Source: Defluviitaleaceae bacterium (lineage in GTDB: Bacteria; Bacillota; Clostridia; Lachnospirales; WQUN01). Taken from it: a stretch of DNA of 13,255 bases. The notes beneath the pieces are model-generated. The model worked only from the letters and a program-made list of their open reading frames with translations. It had not been told where the DNA came from and did not search any database. This document shows, one piece after another, positions 1-9,020 of the stretch. Location: NCBI GenBank assembly GCA_009783395.1, contig WRHA01000356.1, positions 1 through 13,255 of the forward strand, read 5' to 3'. The translations under genes and the position numbers were made by a program. The first letter of the stretch is position 1. The number at the start of each line of letters is the position of its first letter.

Positions 1-29
1 ATGTTTGAGTGGAAAAAGTATCGCTTCTC

Positions 30-57
30 AGAAAATGGCCTAAAGCCGCCATTTTCT
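30..57. terminator. Terminator-like hairpin upstream of the UbiA-family gene
   Basis: Two perfect 10-base arms (30-39 and 48-57, AGAAAATGGC and its complement) enclose an 8-base loop. The stem is G/C-rich near the loop and A/T-rich at its base, as in intrinsic terminators. On the + strand the right arm ends in TTTTCTT, a short T-rich tail; on the - strand the arm ends in TTTTCT. It probably ends transcription of a gene lying mostly outside the left edge, which would make positions 1-149 intergenic. The direction cannot be fixed from this window. Confidence 0.5.
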
Positions 58-114
58 TGCGATGCGGCACAGCTCATTAAGGGTTTTCGGAGGTCGCGTC
101 AATTGCACGGCGTC

Positions 115-143
115 TTGACAATCCGCGAAAAACGCCGCATATT
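115..143 (+). promoter_or_regulatory. Candidate sigma-A promoter immediately upstream of the UbiA-family gene
   Basis: A perfect TTGACA (-35, 115-120) is followed after 17 bp by CATATT (-10, 138-143, 4 of 6 matches). The start codon at 150 lies only six bases past the -10 box, so transcription from this promoter would begin at or next to the ATG and give a leaderless message. The lack of any Shine-Dalgarno sequence before 150 fits this. The weak -10 box means a chance match is possible. Confidence 0.45.
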
Positions 144-149
144 CTTTAC

Positions 150-995
150 ATGTTAAAATCTTTTGTAAAATTGATGCGCCCTAAGCATTTTTTGAAAAAT
201 GCTTTGATTTTTGTTCCGCTTGTTTATTCGTTTAATTTGACAAACGTGGATATGTTGCTTCATGTTCTTCTTTGCTTTGCGGCGATGTGTTTTTTTGCGT
301 CGGGCATTTATGCAATAAATGATATTGCCGACTGCGAAAAGGACAGGCTTCATCCGAAAAATAAGACGCGCCCCGTTGCCGCCGGTGAGATTTCGAAGCC
401 TGCCGCGGCTGTTTTTGCGTTATTTTTGTTTCTTGCGGGCGGCGTGTTGATGCTTTTCTTCGGTGGCGCGAACGCGCTTATTCTTGCGACATTGTTTGTG
501 GCTTTGAATCTTGCGTATTCATTCTTGTTAAAAAATGTCGCTGTGGTGGATTGTTTTTGCATTGCGGCGAGTTTTGTTCTGCGCGTTTATATCGGTGGCG
601 CGATTATTGGGATGGGTATTTCGGAGTGGCTGTTTCTTACGGTTGTTGCGGTGTCGCTTTTTCTTGCCTTCGGCAAGCGGCGCGGTGAGCTTGCGAGGCT
701 GGCAGGCGGTGATGGTCGCAAGGTTTTGGCCGCATATACCCCCGCATTTTTAAGCGGCGTCGTTTTTACTTGTGCGGGCGCGAGTATTGTTTTTTACGCG
801 CTGTGGGCGATGGAGAGCTCGGCACGTATGCTTTACACTGTGCCGATTGTCATTTTTGTTATATGCAAATATTTACTTTCTGCCGAAACCGAAAAATCTA
901 TGGGCGACCCTGTTTCGGTTGTATTTTCCGATAAAATTTTGGCTGTTGCGATTGTTTTTTTTATGGTTTTGAGTGTGGGGTTTTTGTATTTTTAA
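150..995 (+). CDS. UbiA-family prenyltransferase, decaprenyl-phosphate phosphoribosyltransferase-like
   Basis: A 281-aa integral membrane protein with roughly eight or nine hydrophobic segments. The first Asp-rich motif NDIADCEKDR (residues 57-66) is followed by HP and KTRP (68-75). The second conserved block starts YSFLLKNVAVVD (123-134) and continues to FVLR (142-145), and GKRRGE lies at 175-180. This set is characteristic of the branch of the UbiA superfamily that transfers phosphoribose from PRPP to polyprenyl phosphate, the first step in making polyprenyl-phospho-arabinose for cell-envelope glycans. The exact substrate is inferred. The N-terminal LMRPKHFLKNALIFVPL matches the family's usual start, which supports ATG 150 although no ribosome binding site precedes it. 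The usual partners (FAD-dependent oxidase and reductase of the arabinose epimerase step) are not next to it in this window. Confidence 0.85.
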   Translation: MLKSFVKLMRPKHFLKNALIFVPLVYSFNLTNVDMLLHVLLCFAAMCFFASGIYAINDIADCEKDRLHPKNKTRPVAAGEISKPAAAVFALFLFLAGGVLMLFFGGANALILATLFVALNLAYSFLLKNVAVVDCFCIAASFVLRVYIGGAIIGMGISEWLFLTVVAVSLFLAFGKRRGELARLAGGDGRKVLAAYTPAFLSGVVFTCAGASIVFYALWAMESSARMLYTVPIVIFVICKYLLSAETEKSMGDPVSVVFSDKILAVAIVFFMVLSVGFLYF

Positions 996-1120
996 CGCTT
1001 TACGCCGGGGGGGCTTTTCGTTTGAAATTGTACGAAAGTAGCAGAAACGGGTAAGCGATATCCACCTGGTCGAGTAGTTTCGGTAATAACGATAATAATT
1101 CGCATTTTACATGAAGCGTC

Positions 1121-1149
1121 TTGATTTGTTCGGTTTGTCGCAATATAAT
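1121..1149 (+). promoter_or_regulatory. Strong sigma-A-type promoter of the defence operon
   Basis: TTGATT (1121-1126, 4 of 6) and a perfect TATAAT (1144-1149) are separated by the optimal 17 bp. Transcription would start near 1156 and give a leader of about 36 nt before the ATG at 1192. This is the best promoter match in the window and the only good one before the four-gene unit that runs to about 9868. No obvious operator or adjacent regulator gene is visible. Confidence 0.75.
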
Positions 1150-1177
1150 TAATGCCAATTGCTGTGCCCGTATTCAT

Positions 1178-1184
1178 AAAGGGG
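1178..1184 (+). promoter_or_regulatory. Ribosome binding site of the DruH-like gene
   Basis: AAAGGGG ends 7 nt before the ATG at 1192. It supports this start over the in-frame ATG five codons downstream, which has no comparable site. Confidence 0.65.
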
Positions 1185-1191
1185 TTAAACG

Positions 1192-4176
1192 ATGAATTTT
1201 GAGATGACCAATGAAATTACTGTGCAAGGCATACCGCACAAGTCGCACAATCCAAGAGATGTAGGCATTTATTTAGAGCCGGAAATGCAATCGCACTCCG
1301 GCTCATATGCTTTTCACGCTCGACATTTGGGTCACCAAGAACTGCTGGGGTCTGTTTTCACGCCAGCGTTTATTTCACAACCAATAATCGGGAATGTTTC
1401 CATAAACAACGAGCAGCGTGAGCGTATTCACATATTAGCTGAACGCATCTTGTCAAACGCGCATAGAACGACTCACCTTGATAATATGGGGTTGGATTCA
1501 TTTTCGTGCGACATCGTCGTTCTGGCCACCGCGCTTGTCCTGAGGAACTGGAATGATGATTCAGGAGGGGATGAAAATTTTTGGGAATACATATGCAACC
1601 AATTCGCTCTTCCATATACCGAAAGTAGCTTTGCAAATAGTCCGGAATATAAAATTTTTCGTGAATCAATAAAATATTGTCTTTCCAAACACAAGCGGTT
1701 GGAAGCCCGTGACGGGAAGCGATACTATACATCATTGTTAATACACTCTCTTGCACCCAAAGTAAAATTCCACGATTTGTTCGAACAAATATTTAGTTTT
1801 TACGCAAAAAATCTTCATTATCACTATCTGCGTGATGACCCTGCATTTTCAGCTTTTGCATATGCTATGAAGCACCACTTTCAAACAAGTAAAACGCGAA
1901 ATGATGATGTTTACATCAAGAGCGTACAATCGTCTATTGCAATTAAGCAGTATTTCTTACGTTGCCCAGAATTTATGAGTATGCTTGTAGAACGCATTGT
2001 TCGTCAAATGGATTCGTTGGTCGCAACAGGCACACTCGGCAAACATGAAAATGACTACATTGATGATTTACTTGTTGGATGGCATGAAAAAAGAAGTCGC
2101 GAAGAACGTACATCCGACAGGAAAAAACGAACCGAAGCCAGTAGTGAAAGGATTGTAACCGAGTTTGGCAATATACGCATTTCGTATATTTACGAAGCAG
2201 AGAAAGCGTTGCTTGTAATCCCGGCTATTCGTTTGGGCGAGGAAAGTACAGAAAAACCGCAAGTAACAATTTTCAGACATAAAGATGATACAAACCCCTA
2301 TACAGCAGATTTGCGATATTACGGTAACTATATTTGTATTACAAGCTCAAAGACCGAAATTCCCATTGATTTACTTGATCATGGTATTGATGTGCGCCGA
2401 TTCGATTTGCGTGTGCTTTTAACTTATGACGGGGACGTTGTTTTCGATTCCGGCATAAAACTTTTCCGTGAAGCAATCACTTTTTGCGATAGAGGAACAG
2501 AAATTTTGAAACGTCCGGAAAACGAATATGTAAATATCTTTACTAAACGCAGTTGTGTTGTTGGTGGATTGGAAACCGCCCCGGACTGTTCCATAAAGTC
2601 TTATGGTAGCTACTCTATATATCGGATATTGATTGACAAAAACACTAAAGTAACAGTAAATGACGAACCTCTATACCCCGTAGAGCAAATTATCAGCGGT
2701 ATGACATTGCGATTGCTTCCATCGCCTGTCAACTATTGTAAATATATAGAAAGTCAGCACGAGTATTATATATTCTCCCGACAGCCTATGCTAGAAATTT
2801 CATCTGATAAACCTAACTTTGAAAAACAATATCAGCTTGTGATAGATGCAGACACTTATTCGTTTGCCGATTATTATGTTGCTTCAAACAATTGCTACCA
2901 ACTACATTTGCCGAAGGAAAAGGGGCTGCACGACTTTCGCATTGTAGATAACACCACGCGCCAGAGCGTTTGTGAACTTTCATACACTGTCTATGAAAAT
3001 TTCACTTTAGATTTTGATGGATTTTATTTTACGGAGAATTATGATTATAACGGAACATTATCTATTTGTTCTGAAAGTGAAAATGACGAATTTCCTTACA
3101 CACCCGCAGACCAAAATATAATGCTCGTTTCATATGCGGATGGAGATTTGGCTATAGATATTCCAATATTGCGATGCAGGCTTGACGGGAAGGAGTTATC
3201 CGAAGATGTCGGACAGATATTATGGTACACAGACATTCCGACCCATGCACTTTTGGATATAGAAGTGCCGCGTGGTTACTCTGCAAATATTATCGTAGGC
3301 AGCGCATCTTTTGTAGAGAGCAGCATTGAGATTGGCAACATAATTCGTGCAAACCATAATTCAAAGATAGAAGCGGTTGGCGTTATTTTGCGAAATGAAG
3401 ATGCCCAGCCGATTGAAATAAAATTGTTTGATATAGCATTTGAACCCTTTTTCCAAAGACCGCCGCTTTGTGTTGAAAATGGAGTATTGAGATGGTCTGT
3501 TGAAGATAATTTTATCGGTGACGCGAGTACAGAGTTTGAAGTACACATTCAGCACAGGAGCAATGATTGCGGAAAATACAAATTGGGTTGCAACGATGAA
3601 TCTCTTGATTTTCAAGATGCCCCGCCAGATGGAGTATATTACTATGCAATACACGCAAAGCAACCGGGCTTCTTCTCGAAATACGAACATCTTGTTTCTG
3701 ACAGGTTTGTGATTGGCGATTTTGATAATTTCCGCTTTGATGGTTGCGCTGTTATCATTACAGAAGCAATAACGGAAAATGACTGCTTGCCCTTAAATCA
3801 TTTCTCTGGAATTATTAAGGGGTTACGATATATAGGAGAACAATATCTCAATGGGGAAACACAACATTACCCTTGTTATGAAGGAAAATTATTTTATAAG
3901 TATAATGGCAAATTACGCATTTATGCTACGGCTGATTATGAGCGCGACGGGAAATACCATGAGCAAATAAATCCTGTAAAGATGTGGGTGGTTAATGAGT
4001 TTACTATATCTCTACGTACACCTGCGGATGATGGGCTGTATGTGCATAAAGGTTGGAGTTCTATTACAGACAGAAAACCACCAACAAAGATTATGAAATT
4101 AAGTGCTGAGAATTGGGATACAGCAGATTATTATCATTACAAAGTCATACCACTGTCGGAGGTGGAGAATGTTTAA
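1192..4176 (+). CDS. druH: DruH-like protein of a Druantia type III-like anti-phage system
   Basis: A 994-aa protein in which I recognise no catalytic motif. Residues 1-60 look extended; about 70-295 look mainly helical (for example HILAERILSNA and FEQIFSFYAKNLHYHYL). A highly charged stretch at about 299-320 (EKRSREERTSDRKKR) links to a long region, about 322-994, that alternates short hydrophobic and polar stretches and is probably beta-rich. No signal peptide or membrane segment is seen, so it should be cytosolic. The call rests on context: a roughly 1000-aa protein of unknown fold directly before, and overlapping by 8 bp, a very large DEAH/DUF1998 helicase is the layout of Druantia type III (DruH-DruE). 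Its biochemical role is not evident from sequence. It might be a partner of another DUF1998-helicase system. Codon use favours A/T endings compared with lepA. Confidence 0.6.
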   Translation: MNFEMTNEITVQGIPHKSHNPRDVGIYLEPEMQSHSGSYAFHARHLGHQELLGSVFTPAFISQPIIGNVSINNEQRERIHILAERILSNAHRTTHLDNMGLDSFSCDIVVLATALVLRNWNDDSGGDENFWEYICNQFALPYTESSFANSPEYKIFRESIKYCLSKHKRLEARDGKRYYTSLLIHSLAPKVKFHDLFEQIFSFYAKNLHYHYLRDDPAFSAFAYAMKHHFQTSKTRNDDVYIKSVQSSIAIKQYFLRCPEFMSMLVERIVRQMDSLVATGTLGKHENDYIDDLLVGWHEKRSREERTSDRKKRTEASSERIVTEFGNIRISYIYEAEKALLVIPAIRLGEESTEKPQVTIFRHKDDTNPYTADLRYYGNYICITSSKTEIPIDLLDHGIDVRRFDLRVLLTYDGDVVFDSGIKLFREAITFCDRGTEILKRPENEYVNIFTKRSCVVGGLETAPDCSIKSYGSYSIYRILIDKNTKVTVNDEPLYPVEQIISGMTLRLLPSPVNYCKYIESQHEYYIFSRQPMLEISSDKPNFEKQYQLVIDADTYSFADYYVASNNCYQLHLPKEKGLHDFRIVDNTTRQSVCELSYTVYENFTLDFDGFYFTENYDYNGTLSICSESENDEFPYTPADQNIMLVSYADGDLAIDIPILRCRLDGKELSEDVGQILWYTDIPTHALLDIEVPRGYSANIIVGSASFVESSIEIGNIIRANHNSKIEAVGVILRNEDAQPIEIKLFDIAFEPFFQRPPLCVENGVLRWSVEDNFIGDASTEFEVHIQHRSNDCGKYKLGCNDESLDFQDAPPDGVYYYAIHAKQPGFFSKYEHLVSDRFVIGDFDNFRFDGCAVIITEAITENDCLPLNHFSGIIKGLRYIGEQYLNGETQHYPCYEGKLFYKYNGKLRIYATADYERDGKYHEQINPVKMWVVNEFTISLRTPADDGLYVHKGWSSITDRKPPTKIMKLSAENWDTADYYHYKVIPLSEVENV
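4158..4162 (+). promoter_or_regulatory. Ribosome binding site that sets the helicase start
   Basis: GGAGG lies 6 nt before ATG 4169 and within the end of the upstream gene. It argues for 4169 rather than the in-frame ATG at 4103, which would add 22 residues unlike the rest of the protein. The ATG at 4169 overlaps the upstream stop codon (4174-4176), so the two genes are probably translationally coupled. Confidence 0.8.
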
Positions 4177-7100
4177 CCCCATTGATGCGTCTAGTAAAAT
4201 AAAACGCAGTTTTGTTGATTATATCACTACTTCCCTCCATTTTGCCGATTCGAGATACGACAAGCTATTTCGTGAAAGGCTTGAAGAAAGCGGCGTTATA
4301 AGTAAGGGTCCCTATTTGGATATTGGTGGCTCATTCAAAAACGGAAAAAGCCTGAAGCAACTTGCCAAAAGTGGTCAGGCATCCGAGTTGTTTGCGACGT
4401 TGGAGAATGTGCAGGAAAAAGACAAAGAGGTTAAATTGGAACGTCCACTATATTCGCATCAAGAGTTGGCTATGATTCGTGCAAATGCCGGGCACAATCT
4501 CGTCGTTACTACAGGTACGGGGTCAGGAAAAACAGAGTGCTTCTTGCTCCCTATTCTGAATAGCTTGTTGGAAGAAAAGCGTATGGGAAAACTCACAGAT
4601 GCCGTCCGTGCAATTATCATTTACCCAATGAACGCTCTTGCAAACGACCAAATGAAACGACTACGGGAAATGCTGAAATCATGCCCTGAAATTACTTTTG
4701 GGATTTACACGGGCAACACAGAACAAGAACAAGGCAGAGCAATAGCACGTCATCGCGATTTGCATGAAAAAGACCCTCTACCGAACGAAAAATTATCTCG
4801 TAAAACAATGCAACAAACGCCGCCGCATATACTTATCACAAACTATTCTATGTTAGAATATATGATGCTTCGTCCAAAAGACGATGCTGTTTTTTCCGGC
4901 GCAAATTTGCGTTATATCGTGCTTGACGAAGCACATGTTTATCGTGGGGCGACAGGAATTGAAACTGCTCTTTTAATGCGCCGTTTGCGAGCGAGAATAA
5001 ACAGCACTCAAAAAGCTGTGCAATACATTCTTACCAGTGCTACTCTCGGTGGCAAAGATGCAGATGATGAAATTGTGGCGTTTGCTGAAAATCTATGTAG
5101 CGCATTCTTTAGTGCGGAAAATATTATCCGTTCAGAAGAAGTGCGGCAACCGATGGTTGATGAATTGAATTTTCCTGATGAAATGTTTGCGGAGCTTTAT
5201 GGCGCAAGCCGTGATGTGGGCGAAGTTCTTAAATCCTACAATGCTGATTTTTCACCTGATGGAGATGCAAGCGAAAAGCTGTTTGAACTCATGATACGTT
5301 GTAATCTTTTTGCCAAGTTACGAGAAGTAACAACTAATCCTAAAACAGTTGAAACGATAGCTCGCGATATGAATATTAGCCATGATTTACTGGTTCATTT
5401 GGTTTCAGCAAGTGCAAAAGCAGTTAGAGCAGGAACAAGTCTTATAAAGGCGCGTTACCACTTTTTTCTTCGCGCACTTGAAGGTGTGTTTATAACCCTG
5501 TCAGAGGTTGACGATTTATACCTAACACGTAAAGAGTATGATGCACAAGGAGATCGCGTGTTTGAGTGCGCGATATGTACAGATTGCGGGCGAATTGCAC
5601 TAGCTGGCGATGAAGAAAATGTAAAAAACAATAATAAACTTACCCATGCTAAACCGTATGATGAAGGTATATATTATTTTTTGCTGAAACACATTGAGGA
5701 ATCCGGCTTTCTTCCCATAGATGACAAGACGATTGACGCGAGCGGCACGGACGATTTTGATTATGTTGTTTGTTCTGTGTGCGGTGCTATTGATAGTGAA
5801 AGTTATGCTATGCACAAGCCAATGTGCGAGCATGGCCAATCGTCATATGTGAAAGTACGTTTGGCAGAGGAGCGCAATAACGGAAATCATGCTTGTCCTG
5901 CTTGCGAATTTGGAAACTTCAGAAGATTTTATGTCGGTTACGAAGCTGCAACTGCTGTAACAGGTTCATCGCTATATGAACAACTTCCCAAAGATGAAAA
6001 CGTAACTGTTGCGACCAAAACCAATGAAAAATCAGAACAAGGACTTTTCGGATTTGCCAAGAACAATACAAAAACAAAGAAAGCAAAGGCACGGCAGTTT
6101 TTAATATTTTCAGATAGCCGAGCCGACGCCGCATTTTTTGCAACATACATGGATAAATCGTTTAAAGAGTTTTTAAGACGGCGTGGATTTTGGCAGATGT
6201 GCGACAAGAAACTTGATGAGGGAAGCGCAACGATAACGGTGCGTGATGCTGTTTCTTCGCTTGCAAGATTGTTTGAGGGTAACGGGTCATTCGTAGAAAT
6301 TGGGAAAGAGCGTGAATCGCAAAGTGATATTTGCCGCAGGCAGGCTTACATTACCGTTATGAACGAACTAGCATCTAGCAAAAGAGCAAGTGGACTTGTT
6401 CAGCTTGGCAAATTATCTTATAAATATGCACCAAAGAGCGATGATAGAGCTATGCGATGGAGGCGAGCTATCGAGGTTGTTGCCGAAAACATAAAATCAC
6501 CTGATGCATATTCCGAACGTGATGCAGAGGCACTTCTCAATCTGATAATTCACGATGTTGTGTATAGCGGTGCGCTTGATGCGGGGGAAGATTTGCCACT
6601 TACAGATGACGAACGAGAATATTTATTTTATGTACCAAAGTCAAAAAAAATCGTCAAAAATAAAAGCAAAGGCAGTGAAAGTTTTTTAACGGGGTGGATT
6701 CCTCGTCAACGCACAGGAAAGAAAAAAAGTTATTTCTCAAGCACACGAATGACTCGCATAATGCGAGCAATGGATTGGGAAGAAGATGCAGAAACAGCGT
6801 GGAAATTTCTTGAGGAAATTTGGAGAGATGTTCTTTGTTTTGAGGATGATACCCATTATGCACTTTCTGTAAATGACTTTGATATAGTTATTCACGATAC
6901 TACAAACAAGGCAAAAAAAATTCACTTATTCCGTTGCGATAGATGCGGCAAAGTAACCGCACACAATTGTCAAGACAGATGTGTGAACGTAAGATGCGAC
7001 GGGAAATTATATGAGTATGAATCATCGCTCGAAAACACATCAAATCACTATATACAACTTTACAAAGCCCCGAACATGAATCCGTTTTATATTAAAGAAC

Positions 7101-8989
7101 ACACAGCACAACTTTCGCGTGAACGTGGAGCGGAATACCAACGGCAGTTTGTCGAAAAAAGGATTAACGCACTTAGCAGTTCGACAACATTTGAGATGGG
7201 TGTAGATGTGGGCAGTCTTGAAACTGTCTTCCTGCGTAATGTGCCGCCAACACCTGCAAATTATGTTCAACGTGCAGGACGTGCAGGCAGGAGTTTGCAG
7301 TCTGCCGCTTATGCGCTCACTTATGCTAAGTTAAGCTCGCACGACTTCACCTATTTTGATAACCCCGAAAACATGATAAGCGGACGAATAAAAGCACCAA
7401 TGTTCCAGTTGAAAAATGAAAAAATAATTCGCAGGCATATAAACGCTGTTGCATTGAGTGCTTTTTTGCGCGAACGTCCAGAAGTCTACGATAGTGACAA
7501 TCAATCGAATTTCTTAAATGGTGGCGGTTATGAAAATTTCAAAGCGTTTCTCAAAAGCAAGCCTTCGTATTTGAAAACGCTTTTGCTGGATTCTATACCC
7601 GATGATTTGTGTGGAATACATGATTGGAGTTGGACAATTTACCTTATTGATGCAGAGGCAGGCATATTGGAATCCTCTGTTCGCGATTTTAGGGAAACTA
7701 TTGGTTATTTTGAAGGAGAACGATTGCGTTATCTTAACGAAGGCAATGCGGGTGATGCATATAGATATGAAAGAAAATTGCGTGATTTTCGCGCGGACAA
7801 AAACTTGGATAAAAATCCGCCGCGCAAAAGCCTTATTGACTTTCTTGTGCGAAATAATGTATTACCCAAGTATGGTTTCCCGGTAGACACCGTCGAGCTA
7901 TTGCCGCGATACGAAGATGCTAATGAAATAAACCGTCCGCAAATGCAACGCGATTTACAACTTGCTATTGCTGAGTATGCTCCGGGGTCAGAAATCGTTG
8001 CCGATGGTATGCAGTATACAAGCCGCTACATCCATAAATCGCCGAGCAAAAATAATACAAATTGGGAATATGGGTGGTATGCGGAATGCCCTGATGTGAA
8101 TTGCGTGGCTCCCAATTATTATAGAGATACATCAGTGAGAACCGATTTAACTTGTCGAACTTGCGGACAAGAAATCGGCAAATTTTCGTGGCAAAGAACA
8201 CTCGAACCGCGGAAAGGATTTATTGCCGGAAATGATGGGGTTGACGCGCCTAAGCCGGCACGAATGAGAAAGCCTGATAAAAATTATAAAACCGATGACA
8301 TTTATATCGGAGACCCCGGTAAATTGATTATCAGCAGTCAAGCATTTACCATAAACGACACTGTAGTAAAAATTGAATCCACCGCAAATGATTCGCTTGT
8401 AGTGCGGACGCGGGACAAGTTCGCGGTGTGCGAATACTGCGGCTATTCAAAGGTCAGCGGTGAAACATACAGCCAAAAACATAAAAACGCATATGGAAGC
8501 CAATGCTCCAACAATGAAGAAGCCGGGCGAGAATATTTCCTTACCCATGAGTTCAAAACAGACGTGGCGAGAATTACATTTGAAACCCCAATGGCAACTG
8601 ATTTTACCCGTATGCTATCCGTACTTTTTGCAGTAATTGAAGCGATGTCAAAAGAATTGGACATCGAAAGAAATGACATCAAGGGCTGCCTCCATAAAAC
8701 AAAATTGCAAAATGGCATAATTGTTGTTAGCCTTATTGTTTATGATGCAGTTGCAGGAGGTGCAGGTCATTCACGCAGACTTGTCACACCCGATGGCACG
8801 GTGTTGTCGCGGGTTATTAGGCGCGCCGCAAAAGCGATGAATGATTGTAATTGTGAGCCATCGTGTTATAAGTGCTTGCGGAACTATTATAATCAAAAAA
8901 TACACGATGAATTAAGTCGGTTTAGCGCAAGAGATTTTCTTTTTAAGTTCACAGACGAAATTGTACCATGCGAAACGATACAACAGTAA
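4169..8989 (+). CDS. druE: DruE-like giant DEAH-box helicase with DUF1998-type C-terminus
   Basis: A 1606-aa superfamily 2 helicase. RecA1 contains the PLYSHQ Q-motif-like segment before Walker A TGTGSGKT (115-122, Lys121), YPMNALANDQ, DEAH (253-256) and TSATLGG (289-295). Cysteine pairs follow at 467/470/473, 535/538 and 576/579. RecA2 begins with FSDSRADAA (647-655), carries a long insertion with Cys923/926, then TTFEMGVDVG (1006-1015) and the arginine-finger motif QRAGRAGR (1034-1041). The C-terminal part has more Cys pairs (1307/1312, 1329/1332, 1421/1424), the YDAVAGGAGH segment (1525-1534) and a four-cysteine cluster CNCEPSCYKC (1560-1569), as in DUF1998/MrfA-type helicases. All core motifs look intact. 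The family is expected to translocate on and unwind DNA using ATP; in Druantia this is the shared signature protein. DrmA/DrmB of DISARM and MrfA repair helicases are relatives, but the length and the preceding gene favour DruE. Confidence 0.75.
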   Translation: MFNPIDASSKIKRSFVDYITTSLHFADSRYDKLFRERLEESGVISKGPYLDIGGSFKNGKSLKQLAKSGQASELFATLENVQEKDKEVKLERPLYSHQELAMIRANAGHNLVVTTGTGSGKTECFLLPILNSLLEEKRMGKLTDAVRAIIIYPMNALANDQMKRLREMLKSCPEITFGIYTGNTEQEQGRAIARHRDLHEKDPLPNEKLSRKTMQQTPPHILITNYSMLEYMMLRPKDDAVFSGANLRYIVLDEAHVYRGATGIETALLMRRLRARINSTQKAVQYILTSATLGGKDADDEIVAFAENLCSAFFSAENIIRSEEVRQPMVDELNFPDEMFAELYGASRDVGEVLKSYNADFSPDGDASEKLFELMIRCNLFAKLREVTTNPKTVETIARDMNISHDLLVHLVSASAKAVRAGTSLIKARYHFFLRALEGVFITLSEVDDLYLTRKEYDAQGDRVFECAICTDCGRIALAGDEENVKNNNKLTHAKPYDEGIYYFLLKHIEESGFLPIDDKTIDASGTDDFDYVVCSVCGAIDSESYAMHKPMCEHGQSSYVKVRLAEERNNGNHACPACEFGNFRRFYVGYEAATAVTGSSLYEQLPKDENVTVATKTNEKSEQGLFGFAKNNTKTKKAKARQFLIFSDSRADAAFFATYMDKSFKEFLRRRGFWQMCDKKLDEGSATITVRDAVSSLARLFEGNGSFVEIGKERESQSDICRRQAYITVMNELASSKRASGLVQLGKLSYKYAPKSDDRAMRWRRAIEVVAENIKSPDAYSERDAEALLNLIIHDVVYSGALDAGEDLPLTDDEREYLFYVPKSKKIVKNKSKGSESFLTGWIPRQRTGKKKSYFSSTRMTRIMRAMDWEEDAETAWKFLEEIWRDVLCFEDDTHYALSVNDFDIVIHDTTNKAKKIHLFRCDRCGKVTAHNCQDRCVNVRCDGKLYEYESSLENTSNHYIQLYKAPNMNPFYIKEHTAQLSRERGAEYQRQFVEKRINALSSSTTFEMGVDVGSLETVFLRNVPPTPANYVQRAGRAGRSLQSAAYALTYAKLSSHDFTYFDNPENMISGRIKAPMFQLKNEKIIRRHINAVALSAFLRERPEVYDSDNQSNFLNGGGYENFKAFLKSKPSYLKTLLLDSIPDDLCGIHDWSWTIYLIDAEAGILESSVRDFRETIGYFEGERLRYLNEGNAGDAYRYERKLRDFRADKNLDKNPPRKSLIDFLVRNNVLPKYGFPVDTVELLPRYEDANEINRPQMQRDLQLAIAEYAPGSEIVADGMQYTSRYIHKSPSKNNTNWEYGWYAECPDVNCVAPNYYRDTSVRTDLTCRTCGQEIGKFSWQRTLEPRKGFIAGNDGVDAPKPARMRKPDKNYKTDDIYIGDPGKLIISSQAFTINDTVVKIESTANDSLVVRTRDKFAVCEYCGYSKVSGETYSQKHKNAYGSQCSNNEEAGREYFLTHEFKTDVARITFETPMATDFTRMLSVLFAVIEAMSKELDIERNDIKGCLHKTKLQNGIIVVSLIVYDAVAGGAGHSRRLVTPDGTVLSRVIRRAAKAMNDCNCEPSCYKCLRNYYNQKIHDELSRFSARDFLFKFTDEIVPCETIQQ

Positions 8990-9020
8990 TTGGTTCATTC
9001 CGTAAATAACTGACGATAAT
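8990..9020 (+). promoter_or_regulatory. Weak possible internal promoter before the nucleotidyltransferase gene
   Basis: TTGGTT (8990-8995) and GATAAT (9015-9020) are separated by a long 19-bp spacer in the 91-bp gap after the helicase stop. It could allow separate expression of the nucleotidyltransferase/HEPN pair. No terminator hairpin is seen in the gap, so read-through from the operon promoter is expected either way. Confidence 0.25.

Noticed and set aside
1..156. A 51-codon open frame from an ATG at the first base, overlapping the UbiA-family start by 7 bp
   Set aside because: It resembles nothing I recognise, it contains both a terminator-like hairpin (30-57) and a TTGACA promoter element, and its ATG falls at the cut edge. 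It could still be the tail of an upstream gene.
40..170. Minus-strand open frame ending at 40-42 with a protein-like tail
   Set aside because: It has no start codon with a ribosome site and would run antisense into the well-supported UbiA-family gene.
1009..1022. Run of seven G after the UbiA-family stop as a terminator or phase-variable tract
   Set aside because: It forms no convincing hairpin, and the run is outside any coding frame or promoter spacing.
1028..1124. Open + strand stretch of about 32 codons in the gap before druH, readable as a hydrophobic peptide tail
   Set aside because: There is no start codon or ribosome site, and an open stretch this short is expected by chance; a remnant gene cannot be shown.
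992..1177. Minus-strand 61-codon frame covering the gap between the UbiA-family gene and druH
   Set aside because: It has no ribosome binding site, low-complexity composition and no recognisable motif, and it runs against the strong + strand promoter.
4103..4168. Earlier in-frame ATG that would lengthen the helicase by 22 residues
   Set aside because: The GGAGG at 4158-4162 is placed for ATG 4169, and MFNPIDASSKIKRSFVDYI is the typical start for this helicase type.
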